A DNA stretch of 64,000 nucleotides from a virus. Shown here in pieces: positions 31,950 to 40,891 of the stretch; positions within the stretch are counted from its first letter, which is position 1, and each line of letters begins with the position of its first letter. The translations under genes were made by a program, and so were the position numbers. The notes below the pieces were generated by a model that saw only the letters and a program-made list of their open reading frames with translations, searched no databases and was not told the origin of the DNA. Where the stretch lies: the IMG/VR virus record IMGVR_UViG_3300037200_000088, positions 1 to 64,000 of that record; one strand, given 5' to 3'.

Positions 31950-32432
31950 TTACTGGATCGAATGTGAGGCGGCCGGATTCGCGCCTGTCAAACTTGACAG
32001 GCCGGCGGGCAAAAAACCACCGAAGGTCTCCTGGAAGACGCCTAGCGCAATGCGCAGCATGACGGTGAAATCGTTGTTGATGTCATCGAACATCGAGCGC
32101 CCGGCGTCTGCCGACCAGACCTTTGCCCAACCGATTTCGCCGTCTCGCTTGCGTTCAACCGTCGCCAGGCAAGTGCCGATAATGAACCTGCGGTCCCCGG
32201 CCGACATTTTAGCCAGCTCGCGCGCGACCGGCGTTGCGATATGCCCCAACTGCTCCAGGGAGGTCTCGGCAAGATTGCCAACCCCCTGCTGGCGCATTTG
32301 CACCAAGAGCGGCGCGAGTTCTCCGAACCCGGAGGCGAGCAACGGCGAGATTTTAGCGATGATCTCGATTTGGTCGAACGCGTTGATCCGCGACGTCTGG
32401 CGATAGACACAGTCGCCTACCCTGAATTCCAT
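31950..32432 (-). CDS. Tail assembly chaperone
   Basis: 160 aa from ATG 32432 (GGAAAGGG upstream). 'VYRQTSRINAFDQIEIIAKI', ..., 'SAGDRRFIIGTCLATVERK', ..., 'WSADAGRSMFDDINNDFTVM' is typical of the tail chaperone upstream of the tape measure in sheath (DUF3383) phages. No slippery site joins it to the next ORF. Confidence 0.65.
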   Translation of the reverse strand: MEFRVGDCVYRQTSRINAFDQIEIIAKISPLLASGFGELAPLLVQMRQQGVGNLAETSLEQLGHIATPVARELAKMSAGDRRFIIGTCLATVERKRDGEIGWAKVWSADAGRSMFDDINNDFTVMLRIALGVFQETFGGFLPAGLSSLTGANPAASHSIQ

Positions 32433-32459
32433 TCGCGTCACCCTTTCCAAAGTAAATCG

Positions 32460-32663
32460 TCAATCTAGCCGCTTCCATGTCGGCTCTCTCGATACGCATC
32501 TAGCGAACGATCCGCCGCCTTCCGACGCGTACATTCGGTTCAGCTTATCCTCTCGCCGGCGGCAATCCTCAACGCTGGCGAAATAGGTCGGCTGGCCCTC
32601 AAGCACGCAAACCTGGGCTGGCCCGGGTGCGGTGCAAAGCATCAGCGCGATGATTGTGTTCAA
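32460..32663 (-). CDS. Small cysteine-containing protein with hydrophobic N-terminus
   Basis: 67 aa. 'MNTIIALMLCTAPGPAQVCV' could be a short signal or lipoprotein-like start. The four cysteines and 'FASVEDCRRREDKLN' resemble the small protein at 52554-52742. It was possibly displaced here together with the adjacent homing endonuclease. Confidence 0.5.
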   Translation of the reverse strand: MNTIIALMLCTAPGPAQVCVLEGQPTYFASVEDCRRREDKLNRMYASEGGGSFARCVSREPTWKRLD

Positions 32664-32759
32664 CGGAAGCCCCTTTCGCGCTCCGGGATTGGAGCTACGA
32701 AGGAGTTATTTTACATCACAGTATTACGCAACTCGTTCCCTAAAGTATCTTCTGGCGGC

Positions 32760-33542
32760 TTAGATCGACGCCATCAGGAGGCCCGCTGCTAAGCCCTTTG
32801 GTCTGGCACTCCTGTTCTGAGCAATTTTGCTCATAAGGGCGCAAGATTCAGGAGATCGCTTTTTGCCACGGTTTTTCGCAGCAGCCTTGGCGCGTGCCTC
32901 AGGGGTGTGAATAAGCGCGACGCACTTGGCTATTGTTTGAGCGGAGGGCGGCGGACGGTTGCGCGCTGCGACACTTCGTCTATCGCGCGTCTCATCGCTT
33001 TGATTGAGAACGGCTTGTCTGATCAGCTCGCAGGTTTCTTTGGAATGCGCGTACCCGCTCTTAGCGCGCCTTCCGGCTACAGCCGCCGCGATATGCTCAG
33101 GCGTTCGGTTGAGAGCGGCGACCCGTTTTCTTTCCCGCGTTTCGGGCGAGTCGATACGTCCCTTTAGGGCCGCGCTTCGCTTTGTCTTTGTGAGGGGCGC
33201 CGTCCGTCTCGATATTTCCCCAATGAGCCGCTTTCCAGCCTCGGTGTGTTTATGCCCAGACGCGCCCTCGCCACCGTCCGTCAGATTGAGCAGCGGGCCA
33301 CCATGCCGATTGCGACCGATTGAAGCAATCAATGCCACTTCTAGTTCGTAGGCGGCAGCCTCGGTTAAGTTTTCGCTGACCTTCGCGATGGGAAGCTCGC
33401 CATATTTCCTAATGAGGTTGCGAAGATGCTTGTTGTGATCGCGGCGAGGCGTATAGCATCGCCGTCCGACGCCCTTTCCAACGTAGCATGGCGCGCCATT
33501 TGGGCGGAAAATCACATACACGTAGAACCGAGAATCGCTCAT
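32760..33542 (-). CDS. GIY-YIG homing endonuclease with NUMOD3 repeats
   Basis: 260 aa. The nuclease has 'RFYVYVIFRPNGAPCYVGKG' at residues 5-24 and 'NLTEAAAYELEVALIASIGR' near 60. Then 'LLNLTDGGEGASG' and at least four repeats of 'TPE(H/A)..A....R' type for DNA binding. It is inserted between the tail tube and tail chaperone genes and is paralogous to 5439-6149. Confidence 0.9.
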   Translation of the reverse strand: MSDSRFYVYVIFRPNGAPCYVGKGVGRRCYTPRRDHNKHLRNLIRKYGELPIAKVSENLTEAAAYELEVALIASIGRNRHGGPLLNLTDGGEGASGHKHTEAGKRLIGEISRRTAPLTKTKRSAALKGRIDSPETRERKRVAALNRTPEHIAAAVAGRRAKSGYAHSKETCELIRQAVLNQSDETRDRRSVAARNRPPPSAQTIAKCVALIHTPEARAKAAAKNRGKKRSPESCALMSKIAQNRSARPKGLAAGLLMASI

Positions 33543-33549
33543 GCCCGCA

Positions 33550-33558
33550 CTTATAGCA
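33550..33558 (-). promoter_or_regulatory. Candidate extended -10 box for the homing endonuclease
   Basis: TGC-TATAAG on the minus strand, 7 nt before the ATG at 33542. It has the same TGCTATA core as the box at 6156-6164. It would give a leaderless or nearly leaderless transcript. Confidence 0.4.
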
Positions 33559-33570
33559 TGATTGTCTCAG

Positions 33571-34062
33571 CTATTGGGCGATCGGGAGTCCTGCTGAAAG
33601 TCCGGTGTTCATTAATCCGTTCCCCAATACTTCCGACGTCGCGATGAAGTCGAAGGCCCAGACATTGAGGCCGCCCTCGGTAGAGTAGCCGATGTCTGAT
33701 TGTTTGATGAAAGCCCCGGCGGTCGCAACAATCGCGTCGCCACTGACCGGATTTGCGATCGTCAGGATATTCTGCCCCCAGTATGCCGCCGATTTTGATT
33801 GATAGGCGTAAAGCTGGTTCATCAGCGCATTGCCCGTCGCCGTCTTCAAGAGCGAGATCGTGATGCGGCTCGCCGTCGTCGCCTTCAGCGAGTGCATGCC
33901 GTCGCCATTCGCGCCGATCGTCATCGTGTTTTTGTCAGAGGACATCGCAATGCGAATGCTCTCATCCGAGACGCCAGACGAGGCTATATCGAAGTTTCCG
34001 CCAGGGCCTGAGATAGATGCCTGAACGTCAAAGAACGAATAGACGCCACTTTGGACGGCCAT
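33571..34062 (-). CDS. Tail tube protein (DUF3277)
   Basis: 163 aa. 'GVYSFFDVQASISGPGG', ..., 'ESIRIAMSSDKNTMTIGANG', ..., 'SRITISLLKTATGNALMNQL', ..., 'NVWAFDFIATSEVLGNG' is the DUF3277 pattern. It sits directly downstream of the sheath, the normal place for the inner tube of contractile tails. Confidence 0.85.
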   Translation of the reverse strand: MAVQSGVYSFFDVQASISGPGGNFDIASSGVSDESIRIAMSSDKNTMTIGANGDGMHSLKATTASRITISLLKTATGNALMNQLYAYQSKSAAYWGQNILTIANPVSGDAIVATAGAFIKQSDIGYSTEGGLNVWAFDFIATSEVLGNGLMNTGLSAGLPIAQ

Positions 34063-34116
34063 GTTACTGTCTCCGGCGAGTTAGTGTGATGTAGTATTCA
34101 AGAATAGGCGACAGTA

Positions 34117-35634
34117 TCACGGGTTGATGTTCAAAAGTACGTCAGCTATTTGCACGGCACCTGCCAACTTCGCGGCCACCTGAAATGGAACGCTGATACG
34201 TTCTTCTCGCAAGTTCTCGGCCTGCGTAGCAACAGGAGGATAATATATGTAGTACCCCTTTGTAAGTATCTGCCCGTTCTGCAATTGGCCGAAGCCATCT
34301 GCGTTCCATTGTCCCGGCGCCATCAGCCCATTGTTGATACCGGCCTCGCAGCCTGCCGCAATCGCGGTCGCGATCTGGTTAGACCCGGCATCGGTCTGCG
34401 GAATCTTCGTGCCGGTCGTGTAGAGCAAGTTGAACACGTCGGTTTGGATTTGGTTCTGCAGCCAATCGACGCCCTGGACCTCATCGAACCAGTAGCCGTT
34501 GGTCATCTGGCCGTTCCAAATCATCACCGCGCCGTTGGACACTGTGATGTTGACGTTGCCGCCCTTGCCGATCAGCGTCGCGAACTGCGTCTCGTTGAGT
34601 TGTTCGGCCTGGAGGCCCGGCGCCTGCTTGTAGGCCAGGGTCAGCGTCGTATCGTTGCCCTCGAAATCGACGGTGAAGCCGCGCCCGAACATCGTCGCGA
34701 CCGCGTAGGGGTTGAACGCCGAATACATCCAGAACATTTTGCGGTTGTTGAGCGATTGTAGCACGCTCCCCAGGTCGGCCGTTTGCGTCGGGTCCATCAC
34801 ATTTGTGTTTTGGATCGTCGTGCCGAACATGCGCTGGCGCTGGCCGGCGAGGATATAGGCGCTGATCGCGATGTAGTCGGCCTGGACGAGCTTGACGGTC
34901 GTGGCGTCCATCAACCCGTACCACTGCGAGGAGGTCGCCACGCAGGCCTGTACGCCGCTCAGCGCGCTCTCGGCGTTCTGCCCCGGGATCAGTGGCGAGG
35001 CGCCGGAGGCGGACGTAAGGCCGAGCAAGGTCGAAATGTCGGTGGTGCCGCCGATCGCCGATGACGTTGAGCCGAACGAAACCGAGGAAGCCGGGCCGGT
35101 CGTGTTGCTGGTGATGACGAATTGGGTTTCGGCGGAATTCCAGACGCAGGTAACGCCGGAGGTGAAAGCAGCGACCAGCGCGGTTTGAATGATCGACGCC
35201 ACGCCGTTCATGTTCAACGCGGCCGAGAAGTTCAGCGGTTGGATATTGGCCGCGACGCCGTTGACCGAAATGCGAAATGATCCATCCGTGATCGCGGTGA
35301 AGTTCGAGAGCAGCGCCTGAAGCGGGTTGAGCGTCGCGGCGCCCAGCATGCCGGCGGTTGCCGTGCTGGCCCAGCGGCCGATATAGACGATCGCGGGCTG
35401 CGGCGACTGTTCAAAAAACAACTCCGCCGCCAGATATTCTGGAGTGTTCGAGGCGAAGTCAACCGCGACCTCCTCAAAGCCGGAATACTGGCGGATGCGT
35501 TCATTGGTGTTGATGACGTTGGAGTCTCCCAAGATCAACAATGTACCAAAGTTCTCGAACGGGACTGCCGTCGGCGTGAACGAGACGGCTACGTTGACGA
35601 AGTCCGAGACGTCGACCGCAATCACGTTTGCCAT
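34117..35634 (-). CDS. Contractile tail sheath protein (DUF3383)
   Basis: 505 aa. The DUF3383 signature includes 'TLLILGDSNVINTNERIRQY', 'NTPEYLAAELFFEQSPQPAI', 'WYGLMDATTVKLVQADYIAI', 'LAYKQAPGLQAEQLNETQFA' and the conserved C-terminus 'GYYIYYPPVATQAENLREER'. It shows this is a contractile-tail (myovirus-like) particle. Confidence 0.92.
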   Translation of the reverse strand: MANVIAVDVSDFVNVAVSFTPTAVPFENFGTLLILGDSNVINTNERIRQYSGFEEVAVDFASNTPEYLAAELFFEQSPQPAIVYIGRWASTATAGMLGAATLNPLQALLSNFTAITDGSFRISVNGVAANIQPLNFSAALNMNGVASIIQTALVAAFTSGVTCVWNSAETQFVITSNTTGPASSVSFGSTSSAIGGTTDISTLLGLTSASGASPLIPGQNAESALSGVQACVATSSQWYGLMDATTVKLVQADYIAISAYILAGQRQRMFGTTIQNTNVMDPTQTADLGSVLQSLNNRKMFWMYSAFNPYAVATMFGRGFTVDFEGNDTTLTLAYKQAPGLQAEQLNETQFATLIGKGGNVNITVSNGAVMIWNGQMTNGYWFDEVQGVDWLQNQIQTDVFNLLYTTGTKIPQTDAGSNQIATAIAAGCEAGINNGLMAPGQWNADGFGQLQNGQILTKGYYIYYPPVATQAENLREERISVPFQVAAKLAGAVQIADVLLNINP

Positions 35635-35646
35635 TTGGTTGGTCCC

Positions 35647-36273
35647 TTATTCGACGAGCGGGTTGACGCTGAACGGTGTCTGCAGCGGATCGGTCAGATC
35701 GCCGTCGTGCTGATCCGTGAGGATCGTCCCCTGCATTTCCAGAATGTTGAGGATCGGCCACACCAGCGTCGTGCGGCGCCGGAACATGATCTGAATATCG
35801 GCGCGGCGCAGCGTTTGGTTGTTTACGATCTCAGGCAGAAACACCGTCTTGCCGGGTATCTCCATAAGCGCGAGGCCGGAGTTGTAGAGCGTCTCGCGGT
35901 TTTGCGGGATCATCAGGCCGGTGCGCAGTAGCTTGGCGTTGCCGCGCGCGGTGGGTCCGTAGAAGCTCGCCAGCACGGTCACGGTGTCGACGTCGTAGGA
36001 GATCGTCGAGCCTTGGCCCGCGCTCAGGTGGACCTGGCTGATGTTGGGCTCGGGGTCTTCGTCGGTTATCCCGATCGCGCACCAGTCGACGGACGGCTCG
36101 GGAACGGGCGGCGGACGTGGCTGCCACCGTGGTCTGATCAGATTGCCCGGGAGCCCCGTGACACCCACGACGAGAGCCTGAAGGATCTCGTCAAGGGCAG
36201 TATCTTCAGGCGGAAGACCGGCCGGCGCCGGGCTGAGAAACCCGCCAGTAGAACTGTCGTTAGTGTTGGCCAC
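35647..36273 (-). CDS. Tail terminator / neck protein
   Basis: 208 aa. 'LDEILQALVVGVTGLPGNLI', 'RPRWQP', 'DWCAIGITDEDPEPNISQVH' and 'RADIQIMFRRRTTL' match the neck terminator family placed before DUF3383 sheaths. It closes the head-proximal end of the tail. Confidence 0.75.
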   Translation of the reverse strand: MANTNDSSTGGFLSPAPAGLPPEDTALDEILQALVVGVTGLPGNLIRPRWQPRPPPVPEPSVDWCAIGITDEDPEPNISQVHLSAGQGSTISYDVDTVTVLASFYGPTARGNAKLLRTGLMIPQNRETLYNSGLALMEIPGKTVFLPEIVNNQTLRRADIQIMFRRRTTLVWPILNILEMQGTILTDQHDGDLTDPLQTPFSVNPLVE

Positions 36274-36582
36274 TTACGCCTTGACGGCTTTCTTCAGCGC
36301 GACCCCGAACTTGGTCCCGTCCCAAACATGCGGCTTTTTCATGCGTGGCTTCGGCGCGCCCATTTGCGCGAGAATGTGCGGCGCGCCGAGATTGAGCTTT
36401 GGCTTGGTCAGCATGTGCATCACGTAGTTAACGCGACCGCGGTCGGCCATCGCTGGCGTCTTGAAGCGTGAGTCTGGGAAGCCAAGATTTGCTGCCTCAA
36501 GGAAAGGCGCGGCTTGCTCCGCGGTGAACGCCTTCGCCTCGGCAGGGAAGGCGGCGCGAATGTCGTCAAAGCTGATAGCCAC
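36274..36582 (-). CDS. Head-tail region protein, unknown
   Basis: 102 aa. 'AAFPAEAKAFTAEQAAPFLE' and a basic C-terminus. The position between terminator and head-closure genes suggests a neck or connector component. No named family is certain. Confidence 0.5.
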   Translation of the reverse strand: MAISFDDIRAAFPAEAKAFTAEQAAPFLEAANLGFPDSRFKTPAMADRGRVNYVMHMLTKPKLNLGAPHILAQMGAPKPRMKKPHVWDGTKFGVALKKAVKA

Positions 36583-36592
36583 GGTGGCTCCT

Positions 36593-36985
36593 TCAGGATG
36601 TGGGGTTCAGCGGCAAGAGGTCGCAGCCCGCTTTCACGAAGCCTGGACCGAACGCCGAATAATCCTCGACGCTGATCACCGTAAAAACGCGCGAGTGCCA
36701 ACAAATCGTATCGGCGTCACGGTACGTCGAGTCGTTGGTCTTGTATCCGGCGCTCAGCGGGTAGGCCGTGAACACTTCGATGTAGGCGACGACCCGCGAG
36801 CCATCGTCGCCGCGGCGTAGATTGGACTTGCCTGGCACAACGATCGCGGTGACCGTCTCTGGAAAGTTTGGCGTCACGACGTCTTCACCGCCCGTGCCGA
36901 TAACGCCCTGATTGACGGTGACGGTTATCGTGTCGGTGAATTCCGGACTGTCGAGTACATCCTCAAATGAAAGGCTCGGGGGCAT
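36593..36985 (-). CDS. Head closure / connector-type protein
   Basis: 130 aa, beta-rich ('DTITVTVNQGVIG', 'ETVTAIVVPGKSNLRRGDDG', 'CWHSRVFTVISVEDY'). Size, composition and place fit a head-closure or head-tail adaptor protein. The assignment is by context. Confidence 0.5.
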   Translation of the reverse strand: MPPSLSFEDVLDSPEFTDTITVTVNQGVIGTGGEDVVTPNFPETVTAIVVPGKSNLRRGDDGSRVVAYIEVFTAYPLSAGYKTNDSTYRDADTICWHSRVFTVISVEDYSAFGPGFVKAGCDLLPLNPTS

Positions 36986-36991
36986 CTTTCG

Positions 36992-37219
36992 CTATTCGCC
37001 CCCGATTGAGAATTCGTAGCGACGACCGCCACGGTCTATGACGCCGGCAACCGAGCGCTCAGCGCTTGAGACTGTCGCCGCCGCCAAGCAAAGCTCACCG
37101 CCGATCAGCGTGGCGCCGTTCAAATTGGCGATATAGTTTCGCAGCGCTGACGGCGGTTCGGCGAACAGATCGCAAAGCGCCTCATGTTGCTTGCGGTCTA
37201 GCGCGTCTGTGCCTGCCAT
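36992..37219 (-). CDS. Hypothetical small protein
   Basis: 75 aa, MAGTDALDRKQHEALCDLFA, with beta-strand C-terminus 'GRRYEFSIGG'. Small unknown genes of this kind occur between connector genes. No function can be proposed. Confidence 0.45.
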   Translation of the reverse strand: MAGTDALDRKQHEALCDLFAEPPSALRNYIANLNGATLIGGELCLAAATVSSAERSVAGVIDRGGRRYEFSIGGE

Positions 37220-37275
37220 AGGGTTTCTCGCTATTTCGGGCGAATGACGAAAGTCACCGCGGCATGTCTCAGTTT

Positions 37276-38055
37276 TCAGTATCCCCGAATTTTCCTCAGC
37301 GCCGCGGCGATCATTTCGTGTTCTTCGGCGGTGCCTGAATTCTTGATCGAGTTGGCCCTCCTGCCGACAATCCAGACATTGCCGGGCTCATAGCCGCGAG
37401 ACGAGTCGATGCGATCGATCGACGGGGAATAGATACCGTCGCGAACTTCTGGTGCCGGCCAAGGATGGCCGAGCAAAGGACAGTAATCACCCATCGGAGG
37501 AATGTCGCCTAGAACAATAGTAAATGTTCGGCCCATCCGTTTAGACCGGTGCTTAGCCTCTGCATACAGGAGCTTCACTATATTATTGGCTCGGTACCTG
37601 CGCGCTCTTGCCCGAAGAACTAGGACAGGTGTGTTTTTACGGCATTTTTTGTTTGATTCTTTCGCCCGTTCGGGGTGTCGCTCGCGATACTTCTTGGCAT
37701 GAGCAATGCGACGAGCGGCGAACGCGACCGGATCGCCCGCCCTTAATTCGGCCTCATATTGCCGCTGCCGCGCAACCCTGCGCTCACGAAGCTCGCCGTC
37801 AGTCTTTGTCTTCGGTCGCCCGGTTCGCTTTATTTTCTGGTATTCGCGCAGGTCTTCGGCCGTCTTTATCTCAGGTGGGACAGGATTAAGCTCGCGATAG
37901 CGCCGCCTTCGTATGGCTGCCTTCTCGGCTTCCCTCTTGTTATGCCCCACCGGATCGATCGCTTTTCGCTCAAGATAATACTCGTGCGCGCGCCTTAGTT
38001 TACGTTCTCGCGCCTCTTCAACGCTGTATTTTCTGGGCCGTCCGGTTTTTGACAT
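37276..38055 (-). CDS. HNH / endonuclease VII-like homing endonuclease
   Basis: 259 aa from ATG 38055. A long Arg/Lys-rich N-terminal part with repeated 'GRPRK' and 'RRR.YRE' segments probably binds DNA. The C-terminal nuclease has 'GDYCPLLGHPW', 'SPSIDRIDSSRGYEPGNVWI' and 'RRANSIKNSGT', the usual layout of endonuclease VII-like HNH enzymes. It is inserted between the gp10-like gene and a connector gene. Confidence 0.8.
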   Translation of the reverse strand: MSKTGRPRKYSVEEARERKLRRAHEYYLERKAIDPVGHNKREAEKAAIRRRRYRELNPVPPEIKTAEDLREYQKIKRTGRPKTKTDGELRERRVARQRQYEAELRAGDPVAFAARRIAHAKKYRERHPERAKESNKKCRKNTPVLVLRARARRYRANNIVKLLYAEAKHRSKRMGRTFTIVLGDIPPMGDYCPLLGHPWPAPEVRDGIYSPSIDRIDSSRGYEPGNVWIVGRRANSIKNSGTAEEHEMIAAALRKIRGY

Positions 38056-38063
38056 ATACAAAC

Positions 38064-38069
38064 GTTATC
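38064..38069 (-). promoter_or_regulatory. Candidate -10 box before the HNH endonuclease
   Basis: GATAAC on the minus strand, 8 nt before the ATG at 38055. It is placed like the TATA boxes of the other free-standing endonuclease genes but matches the consensus less well. Confidence 0.25.
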
Positions 38070-38070
38070 A

Positions 38071-38625
38071 TCACTTGGCCCGTATAACAAATGATATGCT
38101 GTTTCTCAACGCCCCCGTGTCAATCAAAGGACTGAAGTCTCCGCCCATCCATTTCGCCATCATCGTCGATTTGCGCGCGTCGCTGGCGTTCTGATAGCCG
38201 ACCTTGCGCCGCAGCCGAGCGGCCTTGGTCGCATCCTTAATCGGGACGAACGGCCCATCGGTGATCTTCAATTGGACCGCGGCGGCGGCGGCTAGACCTA
38301 CCGCAACCAGTTGCTGTGTGACGTCGCCGACGCTCTTGAAGTCTAGCGCGAGCTCGCCGGCCTTTTTCAGCTTCGGCAGCAGCGCTGGCATTGCGCCTTG
38401 AACGCCGGGGACGAGGAATGGCCGCGCCGGGATGTTCTTGATCGGCGAGCCCGTTTCCATGATCCAGCCGAGCTGTGCGTTGTTAATCGGGCTCGGCTTG
38501 GCGCCTGGCGCGTCTTGGCGCTCAGCGTTCTCGGCCGGGATCCCCACGAGGACTTCGTTTTTTGTGAGAGTGCGAACAGCCTTGAGGACTTCCTCGACTT
38601 TGTCTTTCGTTATACGAACGCCCAT
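38071..38625 (-). CDS. Phage gp10-like neck / virion morphogenesis protein
   Basis: 184 aa from ATG 38625; TTG 38634 is an alternative. 'EVLVGIPAENAERQDAPGA', 'NNAQLGWIMETGSPIKNIPA', 'RPFLVPGVQ', ..., 'PLIDTGALRNSISFV' is the typical pattern of the HK97-gp10-like or virion morphogenesis family that completes the neck. Confidence 0.75.
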   Translation of the reverse strand: MGVRITKDKVEEVLKAVRTLTKNEVLVGIPAENAERQDAPGAKPSPINNAQLGWIMETGSPIKNIPARPFLVPGVQGAMPALLPKLKKAGELALDFKSVGDVTQQLVAVGLAAAAAVQLKITDGPFVPIKDATKAARLRRKVGYQNASDARKSTMMAKWMGGDFSPLIDTGALRNSISFVIRAK

Positions 38626-38634
38626 CGGTTGCAA

Positions 38635-39060
38635 TCACCGCAGGAACCGATTGCCAAACCCAAACACAGTCCGGCGCGGCGGCGGCGCAGCATAGAGCCC
38701 GCCCATCGCGGCCTGCTCGATAAGCTTCCAGAGCCGCTGCCCGTAGGACGTGGCGTTGTAGATCCCCGCGCCTTCCGTCGTCGCTACGTTGACGTCGTAG
38801 GACGCTGAGAGGCCGCCTGCAGCCTTGGACGTCAGCGGAGCAACGGTGGCGCCGGGAGTACCGCCCTTGGAGGCTGCGGCGGCCGTCTGCATGCCCAGCA
38901 CGATGTTGTGCGCCGCGAACAGCATTACCGCGAGATCGAAGCTAGTCCCGAGGCGCGCTGGATTGAACGTCGCCTGCGTGAACCAATAGGCGACCTGGTC
39001 ATCGCTGGCGGTTTCCGCAAATTCCGGAAATACGATCCGAAATGTCGGAACGTTAGGCAC
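38635..39060 (-). CDS. DUF4054 head-tail connector protein
   Basis: 141 aa from GTG 39060, overlapping the preceding stop. 'PTFRIVFPEFAETASDDQVA', 'DLAVMLFAAHNIVLGMQ' and the C-terminal 'WKLIEQAAMGGLYAA' match DUF4054, a family located between capsid and neck genes and probably part of the connector. Confidence 0.8.
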   Translation of the reverse strand: MPNVPTFRIVFPEFAETASDDQVAYWFTQATFNPARLGTSFDLAVMLFAAHNIVLGMQTAAAASKGGTPGATVAPLTSKAAGGLSASYDVNVATTEGAGIYNATSYGQRLWKLIEQAAMGGLYAAPPPRRTVFGFGNRFLR

Positions 39061-39637
39061 CCTGGAAACCGGCGGCGGCGCGCTGCTCGGACTCGGGAAC
39101 CTTGGCGAGGCCCGGGCCTGGCTTGTCCGAGTTGAGCGGCTCGGCGCCGGTCTTGAGGTCGCGCTGTGCGTCGGCATGGGCGAGCGCACGCGCGCGGTTC
39201 GGCTCGGCGAATATCGCGCCGGACTTCAGCGCCTTGAAATGGGGGTTGGCGGCGACCCAGGCTTCCCAGAATTCGGTCGGAACCTGAGTAATGCCGTAGC
39301 CGCCTACGATATTGGACGAGTTGCGCCCCTTGAGGGTGATCGAGCCGTCGAGCGGAATATGCTTGACGGTATTGTCGGGGGCTGTCTGCGCCCGGAACAA
39401 AGTCAGCTCCAGGCCGTGCGGCAATTTGCAGCCGATGTTAACGAAGTTGTTTGCAGGCGGCGGCGCCTCAACGAAGCGCGAGCGGGTTTCGGCCGGCCCT
39501 CGGCCCTCGTCGGCCTTGGCGGCGGCGAGCGCAGCGGCGCGGGTATCGGCGGCGGATTTGGCGTCTGCCTTATCCTTCTCTGCCTTGTCCTTGGCGTCCT
39601 GGGCCGCCTGGGCATTGTCGTCGTCTTTGCCGGCCAT
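39053..39637 (-). CDS. Capsid-region protein, unknown
   Basis: 194 aa. A charged Ala/Lys/Asp helix (about 1-50) precedes a beta-rich part with 'CKLPHGLELTLFRAQ', 'DGSITLKGRNSSNIVGGYGI' and 'FWEAWVAANPHFKALKSGAI'. Proteins of this type lie directly after the major capsid gene in related phages. The role is unknown. Ribosome site AAGGAA. Confidence 0.6.
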   Translation of the reverse strand: MAGKDDDNAQAAQDAKDKAEKDKADAKSAADTRAAALAAAKADEGRGPAETRSRFVEAPPPANNFVNIGCKLPHGLELTLFRAQTAPDNTVKHIPLDGSITLKGRNSSNIVGGYGITQVPTEFWEAWVAANPHFKALKSGAIFAEPNRARALAHADAQRDLKTGAEPLNSDKPGPGLAKVPESEQRAAAGFQGA

Positions 39638-39715
39638 GTCGCAGTTTCCTTCACGGTTTGAGGGCTATTTCGCGAATTTGCGTAAAGCCGGATTCCGGTC
39701 CTGTTTCTTTGCGCG

Positions 39716-40741
39716 TCAGACTCCGAGCATCTGAGCGATGGCAACCGGGCGGGGAATGATCGCGCCCCATCCGCCGCCGATCTTCTTTTGCTTGTAGGAG
39801 CTGAGATCAGAGACGATACGGCCGGCGCGAAGTTTCTCGGTAAATGCCGTGTAGGCCGTCCTCTGACCGTCGTATTCGTCGACGTAGAGTTGGATCAGCT
39901 CACCAGCGGCGGTGTTGTATTCGGGAACGGTCACGATCTTCAGGTTGGGCCAATTCTCGTAAATCGCCTTGCGAACGCTGGCCATCGTGTAGGCAGTCAC
40001 CGCGCTCATGTAGGGCTCGACGATCGGGGATAGGGCCATCGTCAACGGCGTGTCGCGATCAATCATCGCCGGCATTTGGCTTTGCAGCTTGGTATAGAGC
40101 AACTGGACATCTTGGAAGATTTCACTCGCGAGCGCGACCGCCCAAGTTGTCCCGCCGGCGACCTTCGTCACCGGGGTAATTGGAGCCAAAAGCGCCGGAT
40201 CGTTGAGCAGCCCGTAATTCTGCAATGAGCCGATGCCGAACAGATACATCTGATTCTGGAATTTGCTCATCGTCAAGGCGGACGAAAAATTCAAATCCGA
40301 AACATAGTTGATCTGCGCGAGGCCGAACATCTCGGTTTCACGATCGCCGTATTGGGTGATCGTCTGGTAATGGTAGGACTGCCGCGGTTCCCACTGATAG
40401 TTGGACCCGGTCGAGCCGTTGTTGCTATAGTCGTTATAGCTCGCGACTTCGCCAGTGGCCTCGACCATCGGGAACTGAGCGGTCAGTGTTACCCAATCGC
40501 CCTTTTTCTGTTCCGGGGCGACCATCGCGGCTTTCATCGGCGTGGTCAAAACGCGGATGGTTTTCGGGTCGAGCAGATTCGCCATATAGGCGGGAATGCC
40601 AACGTTCTGTGCGGTGATCATCGTCGGCTGGGCGTCGAGCGCCAGTTGCGGATTGTCCCGCCAATCCTCAGCCATGTACTCGGCAAATTCGGGAACGATG
40701 ATGCCTCGGCGTTCGAGCACCCGTAGCTGATCTGCACGCAT
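39716..40741 (-). CDS. Major capsid protein (DUF2184 family)
   Basis: 341 aa with AAGGACG upstream. 'WVTLTAQFPMVEATGEVASY', 'QTITQYGDRETEMFGLAQIN', 'FGIGSLQNYGLLNDPAL' and 'RAGRIVSDLSSYKQKKIGGG' match the DUF2184/encapsulin-like major capsid family. The gene order with cement, scaffold/protease and portal fits. A 150-nt gap follows it downstream with no clear gene. Confidence 0.85.
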   Translation of the reverse strand: MRADQLRVLERRGIIVPEFAEYMAEDWRDNPQLALDAQPTMITAQNVGIPAYMANLLDPKTIRVLTTPMKAAMVAPEQKKGDWVTLTAQFPMVEATGEVASYNDYSNNGSTGSNYQWEPRQSYHYQTITQYGDRETEMFGLAQINYVSDLNFSSALTMSKFQNQMYLFGIGSLQNYGLLNDPALLAPITPVTKVAGGTTWAVALASEIFQDVQLLYTKLQSQMPAMIDRDTPLTMALSPIVEPYMSAVTAYTMASVRKAIYENWPNLKIVTVPEYNTAAGELIQLYVDEYDGQRTAYTAFTEKLRAGRIVSDLSSYKQKKIGGGWGAIIPRPVAIAQMLGV

Positions 40742-40891
40742 TTTATTTCGTCCTTTCTTGGCGGTAAGCGCACGGAAATTCAGCCGCTAGGAGGTGCCTG
40801 CGGAGCCGCACTCAGGGGTTCGGATTTGGTTGGAGGTCTTTGGTTCGCGCTGATTGTCAGGCGCGCGCGTCCTGGGGGACTGAGGGGTTTT

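Noticed and set aside
30869-32062. 397-aa plus-strand ORF
   Set aside because: Antisense to tape-measure 1 and the chaperone; no ribosome site and shadow-like composition.
31777-32432. Programmed frameshift joining the two tail chaperone ORFs
   Set aside because: The ORFs do not overlap (2-nt gap), the second has its own ATG, and no slippery heptamer is visible near the first stop.
32664-32759. Minus-strand promoter upstream of a small Cys protein
   Set aside because: TTGCGT and TAAAAT are present but only 12 nt apart, too close for a sigma70 promoter.
40742-40891. Possible terminator between the capsid and cement genes
   Set aside because: A T-run exists on the plus strand, but no stable stem of six or more pairs could be built next to it.
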